Part shown: piece after piece, positions 53,291 through 57,659 of the stretch | Layout of the letters: every line of letters starts with the position of its first letter | Position numbering within the stretch: position 1 is the first letter of the stretch | NCBI RefSeq assembly: GCF_001653715.1 | Contig: NZ_LWHQ01000034.1 | Span: 122,068-179,726, forward strand | DNA: 57,659 bases | Direction: 5' to 3' | DNA from: Methylobacterium platani | GTDB taxonomy: Bacteria > Pseudomonadota > Alphaproteobacteria > Rhizobiales > Beijerinckiaceae | Made by a program: the position numbers and the translations under genes | The notes under the pieces: generated by a model | The model's database searches: none | What the model was told of the DNA's origin: nothing | Seen by the model: only the letters and a program-made list of their open reading frames with translations

Positions 53291-54184
53291 GTGCCGGCGG
53301 GCGGCTATGCCTGGTGGTACGTCGACGGGGTGAGCGACGACGGGCGGCACGGGATCACGGTCATCGCGTTCCTCGGCAGCGTGTTCTCGCCCTACTACGC
53401 CTGGAGCCGGGACAAGGACCCGATCGACCATTCGGCGGTCAACGTGGTGCTCTACGGCAGGCCGAAGGCCTGGGCGATGACCGAGCGCCGCCGCGCCCGG
53501 GTGAGCCGGACCGCGACCTCGCTCGCCATCGGCCCGAGCGCGCTGGACTGGGACGGCACGGTGCTGACCATCCGGGTCGACGAGGTGACGAGCCCCCTGC
53601 CCTCGCGGCTCTCCGGCACGATCCGGGTACGGCCCTCCGGGATCACGCCCGGCCCCTTCACCCTCGACGCGGAGGGGCGCCACCGCTGGTGGCCGCTCGC
53701 GCCGTCCTCGCGGATCGAGGTGGCGCTCGACCGGCCGTCCCTGCGCTGGAACGGCCACGCCTATTTCGACACCAACGACGGCGACGTCGCCCTCGAGGAC
53801 TCGTTCCGGAGCTGGACCTGGTCGCGCTCGACCCTGAGGCACGGCGCGGCGATCCTCTACGACGTGCTGCGCCGCGACGGCAGCCGGCAGGACCTGTCCC
53901 TGCGCTTCGACCCCGACGGCACGCCGCGCCCCATCGCGCCGCCCCTGCCCGCCGCCCTGCCGCGCACGCTCTGGCGCCTGCCGCGGGCGACCCGCAGCGA
54001 CGACGGGCAGGCCCGGGTGCTGCGCCGGTTCGAGGACGCGCCGTTCTATTCCCGCTCGCTCCTCGCGGCGCGGATCTGCGGCGAGGCGGTGGAGCCGGTG
54101 CACGAGGCGCTCGACCTCGACCGATTCAGGAACCCCCTGGTGCGCGCGATGCTGCCGTTCCGCATGCCGCGCGACCTGCCCTGA
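53291..54184 (+). CDS. crtC: Carotenoid 1,2-hydratase CrtC
   Basis: A protein of about 297 residues with the CrtC hallmarks near the start: GGYAWWYVDGVSDDGRHGIT and FLGSVFSPYYAWSR, with DHSAVNVVLYG after. RHRWWPLAPSSRIEV and FEDSFRSWTWSR-like segments follow, then FEDAPFYSRSLLAARICGE. It hydrates the C-1,2 double bond of acyclic carotenoids (spirilloxanthin/spheroidene route). No ATG is available. GTG 53291, 2 bp after crtD, is the likely start, though homologues usually have a few residues (FDxxV) before it. Confidence 0.92.
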   Translation: MPAGGYAWWYVDGVSDDGRHGITVIAFLGSVFSPYYAWSRDKDPIDHSAVNVVLYGRPKAWAMTERRRARVSRTATSLAIGPSALDWDGTVLTIRVDEVTSPLPSRLSGTIRVRPSGITPGPFTLDAEGRHRWWPLAPSSRIEVALDRPSLRWNGHAYFDTNDGDVALEDSFRSWTWSRSTLRHGAAILYDVLRRDGSRQDLSLRFDPDGTPRPIAPPLPAALPRTLWRLPRATRSDDGQARVLRRFEDAPFYSRSLLAARICGEAVEPVHEALDLDRFRNPLVRAMLPFRMPRDLP

Positions 54185-54250
54185 GCGCGGGCCGACCGAG
54201 CCGCGACGGCCGCCCCGTTCGTCAATCACCTGGCCAGTCCCTCGGAGACG

Positions 54251-54781
54251 ATGATGGTCGAGCACGCGAAACTGGAGAAGGCCGAGGCGGAGGGCGGGCG
54301 CCTGACGCGGCTCTCCGCCTTCGTCTTCCTGCACACCGAGCACGCGATCTACGCCGCGCTCGGCGTGCTGCTGGCGCTCACCGCCCTGATGGCGCTCGTC
54401 GAGGCGGCGGGCATGACCGGCAAGGCGGTCCTGTCGGTCGGCGGGGCGTCGCAGCTCCTCGACGTGGTCGACCGGCTGCTGTTCCTGCTGATGCTGGTCG
54501 AGATCCTGCACACGGTGCGGGTGTCGATGCGCTCCGGCCGCCTGACCTGCGAGCCGTTCCTGATCGTCGGGCTGATCGCCTCGATCCGGCGCGTCCTGGT
54601 GCTGACGCTCCAGACCGCCGAGCAGATGCACGCCGCCGAGTGGAGCCCGCAGAAGGAGGCGCTGTTCCGCGCCTCGATGATCGAGCTCGGCGTGCTGGCC
54701 GGGCTGATCCTGGTGATGGTGGTGTCGATCTTCCTGCTGCACCGCGCCCGGGACGCCGACGCGCCGGCCGGGCAGGAATAG
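54251..54781 (+). CDS. PsiE-family phosphate-starvation-inducible membrane protein
   Basis: A 176-residue protein with four hydrophobic helices (about 33-53, 68-92, 102-122, 143-165). The motifs LLFLLMLVEILHTVRVS and EPFLIVGLIASIRRVLVLTL are typical of the PsiE/DUF4212-like family of small membrane proteins annotated 'phosphate-starvation-inducible PsiE'. Regulation by phosphate is family annotation only; no Pho box was recognised. It follows crtC after 66 bp and could be co-transcribed. Confidence 0.8.
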   Translation: MMVEHAKLEKAEAEGGRLTRLSAFVFLHTEHAIYAALGVLLALTALMALVEAAGMTGKAVLSVGGASQLLDVVDRLLFLLMLVEILHTVRVSMRSGRLTCEPFLIVGLIASIRRVLVLTLQTAEQMHAAEWSPQKEALFRASMIELGVLAGLILVMVVSIFLLHRARDADAPAGQE

Positions 54782-54860
54782 GGGCGCGGGCCGGCGTGCA
54801 ACCCCCACCCGCCGCGCGGCATTGATGGGGGTATCGTGACACAGTGAAGGGAGATCCCCG

Positions 54861-54956
54861 ATGGGCTTGCTGTTCTTCCTCGTCTTCGTCTGTCCGTGGA
54901 TCGCCGTGGCGATCGTCTCGACGCGCGGCAAGCTGATGAAGCCGAAGCCGTATTGA
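54861..54956 (+). CDS. 31-residue hydrophobic micro-protein
   Basis: The ORF reads MGLLFFLVFVCPWIAVAIVS followed by a short basic tail ending KPKPY: 31 residues with one hydrophobic helix. AAGGGAG lies 7 bp before the ATG, an excellent Shine-Dalgarno. It sits 79 bp downstream of the PsiE gene and ends just before a convergent gene. The small size means it would be missed by routine calling. Expression is inferred from the ribosome-binding site and the amphipathic layout. Confidence 0.55.
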   Translation: MGLLFFLVFVCPWIAVAIVSTRGKLMKPKPY

Positions 54957-54988
54957 GGCGTCACGCCTCCGGGCGCCGGCCTCCCGCC

Positions 54989-55657
54989 CTACGGCAGGAG
55001 CCGGCGCCACCACGGTGCGGGCGGGGGCGGCCGGGCGACGGCCTCGGCGGCCTGCCGCTTGAGGTGATGGAGCACGGGGTTGCAGGCCTCCTGGTCCGCG
55101 ACGCGCGGCGAGGCCGGCGTCGCCGACAGGCCGTGGCGGGCACGGTAGGCCGCCGCGTCGAAGGACGGCGAGGGATCGAGGTCGCGCCGCGCCCCGTGGC
55201 GCAGGAGATGGGCGAAGGGGTCCCGGTTCGGGCCGATCTCGGCCCCGTGCCGCGCGAGGTACCAGGCGAGGTCGAACAGCGGGTTGGGCGCGTAGCGCTG
55301 GCTGCGGCGGTGCGCCAGGTAATGCGCCAGGGGCGAGGTGCCGCGGCGCAGGGCGTAGGTGCGTGCGTACCAGGCCGGATCGAACCAGGCGATCGGCCGC
55401 AGGCCGGCGCGCTCGCCGGCCGCGACGTAGTGGGCGAGCGGGTTCACGCCCGTGCCGTTCCCGTCGAGATGCACGGCGGCATACCAGGCCGGGTCGAAGT
55501 AGAGGTTCGGGCGCCGGCCCTCGCGGGCGCCGAACCGGCAGAAATGCTCCAGCGGATCGGCCCCGTCGGCGACGACGTCGGGCGCTTCCAGCAGGTAGTG
55601 GTTGACGTCGAACAGGCCCGAGCGGGCGATGAGGCGGCGCTCCCCCGGCGCGCTCAC
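54989..55657 (-). CDS. Tandem-repeat protein coupled to a glycosyltransferase
   Basis: A 222-residue protein made of about five imperfect repeats of some 40 residues. Each opens with an aromatic FDxxWY-type motif (FDVNHYL, FDPAWYA, FDPAWYA, FDLAWYL, FDAAAYR) and continues with NPLAHYLxxG and a Pro-containing turn. Such repeats occur fused to or beside glycosyltransferases in Methylobacterium-like genomes; their role is unknown. The GTG start overlaps the stop of the upstream GT2 gene (GTGA), so the two are co-translated. A Pro/Trp-rich tail ends WWRRLLP. Confidence 0.75.
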   Translation of the reverse strand: MSAPGERRLIARSGLFDVNHYLLEAPDVVADGADPLEHFCRFGAREGRRPNLYFDPAWYAAVHLDGNGTGVNPLAHYVAAGERAGLRPIAWFDPAWYARTYALRRGTSPLAHYLAHRRSQRYAPNPLFDLAWYLARHGAEIGPNRDPFAHLLRHGARRDLDPSPSFDAAAYRARHGLSATPASPRVADQEACNPVLHHLKRQAAEAVARPPPPAPWWRRLLP

Positions 55658-56781
55658 GGCGCGTCGCCCCGGATGGCGGGCGGAACCGGCAGCCGCTCCA
55701 GCGCGAGGCGGCCGTTGGCGGCGACGCGCGCGCGCTCGGAATCCGGCATCGCGGGGGAGGCCAGCAGATCGAGGCAGGCCGCCGCGCAGTGCCAGTACAG
55801 GCCGGCGCCGTAGGCGTTGAGCGCGTACTCGTCCCGCAGGCCGTAGGCGTAGATCCAGGGTTCGACGAACAGCCCGGCCGCCGGGGCCGCGAGGGACAGG
55901 GCCGGCTCGGCGAAGCGGAGACCCTCCCCGTAGCGCCCGGCGAGGCGGCAGTGCCGGCTGGCCCGGTGGGCCGCCTCGGCCCGGTGCGGCCCGGCCGCGA
56001 TCGCCCGGCGATAGGTCGCCAGGACCTCGTCGTCCGGCCGGCCGAGATGCGCCATCAGGTCGCCGGCGGCGACGAGGGCGACGGTGACCTCCTCCTGCCA
56101 GAACCCGAGCTCGGCCCGCCGCAGGTAGGCCGCGATCGCCTCCGGGAAGGCGTCGCCGTCGCGGTGGCTCTGGGCGAGGTAGAAGGTGTAGCGCGCGACG
56201 AGGAACGGGTCGATCTCGGTGGCGAGCGCCGCCTCCAGGATCGCGGCGTCGCGCCGGAAGACCGCCGGGTCGCGGCGGCGGGCGCCGTCGTGGTGGCGCC
56301 GCATCGTCAGGTCGAGGAAGGCCGTCCGCGCCGCGTCCGGACAGGCGATGAACTCGTGCAGCACCCCGCGGTAGCGCCACGGCAGGGCGCTGCGCACCAG
56401 CTGGACCCGCCGGTAGACGATCCCCTCGTCGGCGAGGGCGAGCTCGTAGGCATCCGCCGCGAGGTCGGGCAACCGGTAGCCCGGGGCTCGGAGCAGCTCG
56501 TCGTCGGCGTCGATGACCAGGGTGTAGGTGCCGTACGGGCGCGCCAGCGCCAGGGCCTCGGACCGGTTGTGGCCGAAATCGACCCAGGGGCGGGCGACGA
56601 GCTCCCCCGGCAGGCCGGCGAGGGCCGCCCGCACCAGGTCCTGGGTCCCGTCGGTCGAGCCGGTATCGACGACGATCCAGTGGTCGACGAGCGGGCGCAC
56701 CGACTCCAGGCATCGGCGGATCACGGCGGCCTCGTTCCGGACGATCATCGCGAGGCAGAGGGTCTGGCCGGACGGGGTCAT
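55654..56781 (-). CDS. Family 2 glycosyltransferase with TPR-like C-terminus
   Basis: A 375-residue protein. The N-terminal GT2 domain has LCLAMIVRNEAAVIRRCLES, WIVVDTGSTDGTQDLV, GHNRSEALALA and the DxD-type motif in TLVIDADDELL. After about residue 190 comes a helical tetratricopeptide-like region with YTFYLAQSHRDGDAFPEAIAAYLRRAELG. This architecture (SunS/GT2 plus TPR) is common in protein or surface-glycan glycosylation. The donor and acceptor are unknown. Coupled to the downstream repeat protein. Confidence 0.9.
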   Translation of the reverse strand: MTPSGQTLCLAMIVRNEAAVIRRCLESVRPLVDHWIVVDTGSTDGTQDLVRAALAGLPGELVARPWVDFGHNRSEALALARPYGTYTLVIDADDELLRAPGYRLPDLAADAYELALADEGIVYRRVQLVRSALPWRYRGVLHEFIACPDAARTAFLDLTMRRHHDGARRRDPAVFRRDAAILEAALATEIDPFLVARYTFYLAQSHRDGDAFPEAIAAYLRRAELGFWQEEVTVALVAAGDLMAHLGRPDDEVLATYRRAIAAGPHRAEAAHRASRHCRLAGRYGEGLRFAEPALSLAAPAAGLFVEPWIYAYGLRDEYALNAYGAGLYWHCAAACLDLLASPAMPDSERARVAANGRLALERLPVPPAIRGDAP

Positions 56782-56924
56782 GCGGAATCCTGCGGAGGGC
56801 GCACGGCGCCCGCGGTTGCGGCGCGAGACGCGAAGGCCCGCGGCGCGCCTGTCGGGGCGCCGCGGGCCGGGTCACGGCATCGGGTTCCGGCGTCGGGCCG
56901 GGCCGGCCCGGGGGCCGGCGCGGG

Positions 56925-57659
56925 TCAGGCCCGCCGCATCAGGCGCGCGAGGAGCGAGCGCTCCGAGCGGCCCGCGGGCGCTTTCGCCGCCCCTTCCGCC
57001 GCCCGCGCGGCGAGCCGCGCCCGGACCCGCTCGACGACCGGGCCGTGGAGGAGGACCGGCGCGCAGGCCAGTTCCAGGTTCAGGGCCACGGCGGCGAAGT
57101 CCGGGTGCAGGGTGACCGGGCCGTCGTGGTTGGCGAAGGTGCCGCGGTGGCCGCAATCGAGGTAGCTCTCGGCAGGCATCCCGTCGGCCACCAGTACGTC
57201 GTGCACCGGCAGCTCGACGTGGTGGTAGACGACCTCCGCCCGGTCGAGCTGCGCGACCGAGGTGCCGTTGACGAGGCTGCCGGCCGGGATCAGCACGCCG
57301 TCGACGAACAGCGCGTGGCCGGGCGAGACGACGAGGTCGCGGTGCGGCAGGCCGCGGCCGAAGGCGTGCGCGGCGATCCGGATCGGCTGGGCCCGCTCGG
57401 GCTGCGGATGACGCCGCAGGTCGACGTGACGGCAGCCGACCCAAGCGATGCGGACCGTCTCCCCGGAGGCGGTGACGACGGCGTCGCCGGCCTGCAGGAC
57501 CTCGACCGGACGCTCGCCCTGCGGCGTCAGGATCAGCGTGCCCGAGGCGAAGCAGACGACCGGACCGGTCGGACCGGTGGCACCCGTGGCTCCGTCCGGA
57601 CCGGTCGGGCCCGTGGCACCGGTGGCACCCGTGGCGCCGGCCGAACCGGTCGCACCCGT
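56925..57659 (-). CDS. Collagen-like/Hint-domain protein, 5' end outside window
   Basis: At least 244 residues, cut by the window edge. The visible N-terminal part is an uninterrupted run of 11 Gly-x-y triplets (GAT, GPT, GPD types). It joins directly to a Hint module that starts with Cys (VVCFASGTLILTPQGERPVE), continues with QAGDAV and VSPGHALFVDGVLIPAGSLVNG, and ends near the YHHVELPVHDVLVADGMPAESYLD segment. Hint domains catalyse N-S acyl shift, cleavage or ester formation. A C-terminal basic tail follows. It is probably a secreted or surface protein; downstream lie a GT2 and a repeat protein on the same strand. Confidence 0.8.
   Translation of the reverse strand, partial: TGATGSAGATGATGATGPTGPDGATGATGPTGPVVCFASGTLILTPQGERPVEVLQAGDAVVTASGETVRIAWVGCRHVDLRRHPQPERAQPIRIAAHAFGRGLPHRDLVVSPGHALFVDGVLIPAGSLVNGTSVAQLDRAEVVYHHVELPVHDVLVADGMPAESYLDCGHRGTFANHDGPVTLHPDFAAVALNLELACAPVLLHGPVVERVRARLAARAAEGAAKAPAGRSERSLLARLMRRA

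Noticed and set aside
54989..55813. Plus-strand open frames at the end of the window around 54896-57165
   Set aside because: They are antisense to the GT2, repeat-protein and Hint genes and show only compositional sequence.
54989..56875. A 628-residue minus-strand open frame running through the GT2 gene
   Set aside because: Only its last third (from GTG 55657) reads as a real protein; the rest is Arg/Pro-rich shadow translation of the glycosyltransferase gene.

Overview
The window looks like a chromosomal segment of a high-GC (roughly 70% or more) alphaproteobacterium of the order Hyphomicrobiales/Rhizobiales. An aerobic anoxygenic phototroph of the Methylobacterium type is the best fit. The evidence is the combination of a CtrA/ChpT cell-cycle phosphorelay, a puf-bch-crt photosynthesis cluster of the spirilloxanthin type with a four-heme PufC, EipA, an etfBA-hbd block, and many alphaproteobacteria-specific small proteins (twin-TM protein, DUF2852, TIGR02302). 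Identifications come from reading the translated sequence; no database search was possible. No rRNA, tRNA, CRISPR array or insertion sequence was seen.

Layout. 1-4.2 kb: housekeeping and hypothetical genes (secreted protein, methyltransferase plus YbhN-like membrane protein, alpha/beta hydrolase, GNAT acetyltransferase). 4.2-7.2 kb: fliJ-fliI facing divergently from ctrA. 7.6-14.5 kb: one long minus-strand block, chpT-cheA-cheW-cheY-cheB-cheR, which puts the phosphotransferase that feeds CtrA next to a complete chemotaxis core. 14.6-26 kb: cysQ, a YHS protein, eipA, a coiled-coil membrane protein, a Cys-rich small periplasmic protein, a hybrid histidine kinase with a perfect CtrA box at its 5' end, an LptM-like lipoprotein with lysA, and a large TIGR02302 membrane protein followed by a decayed SDR gene. 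26-32.5 kb: a beta-barrel porin, a twin-TM protein, a PagL-like deacylase, a cobalamin adenosyltransferase, etfB-etfA and 3-hydroxyacyl-CoA dehydrogenase.

33-38.3 kb: a quinone oxidoreductase, a two-gene cassette of visibly lower GC with no recognisable function, and a URC1-URC4-upp operon that matches the uracil-catabolic URC pathway. 38.4-39.9 kb: DUF2852, then about 0.8 kb without a convincing gene, then a 58-residue single-TM protein beside the photosynthesis cluster.

40-54.2 kb: the photosynthesis cluster. The minus strand reads crtF, then bchC-bchX-bchY-bchZ-(pufQ-position ORF)-pufB-pufA-pufL-pufM-pufC, ending at a hairpin plus T-run. crtE (minus) and crtD-crtC (plus) diverge from a shared regulatory region holding a perfect TGT-N12-ACA palindrome (CrtJ/PpsR type). 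Together these encode the LH1-reaction centre, chlorin reductase (BchXYZ), BchC and the late spirilloxanthin steps. 54.2-57.7 kb: a PsiE-family protein, a 31-residue membrane micro-ORF, and a surface-glycan-like group: a repeat protein, a GT2 glycosyltransferase, and a collagen-like/Hint-domain fusion cut by the window edge.
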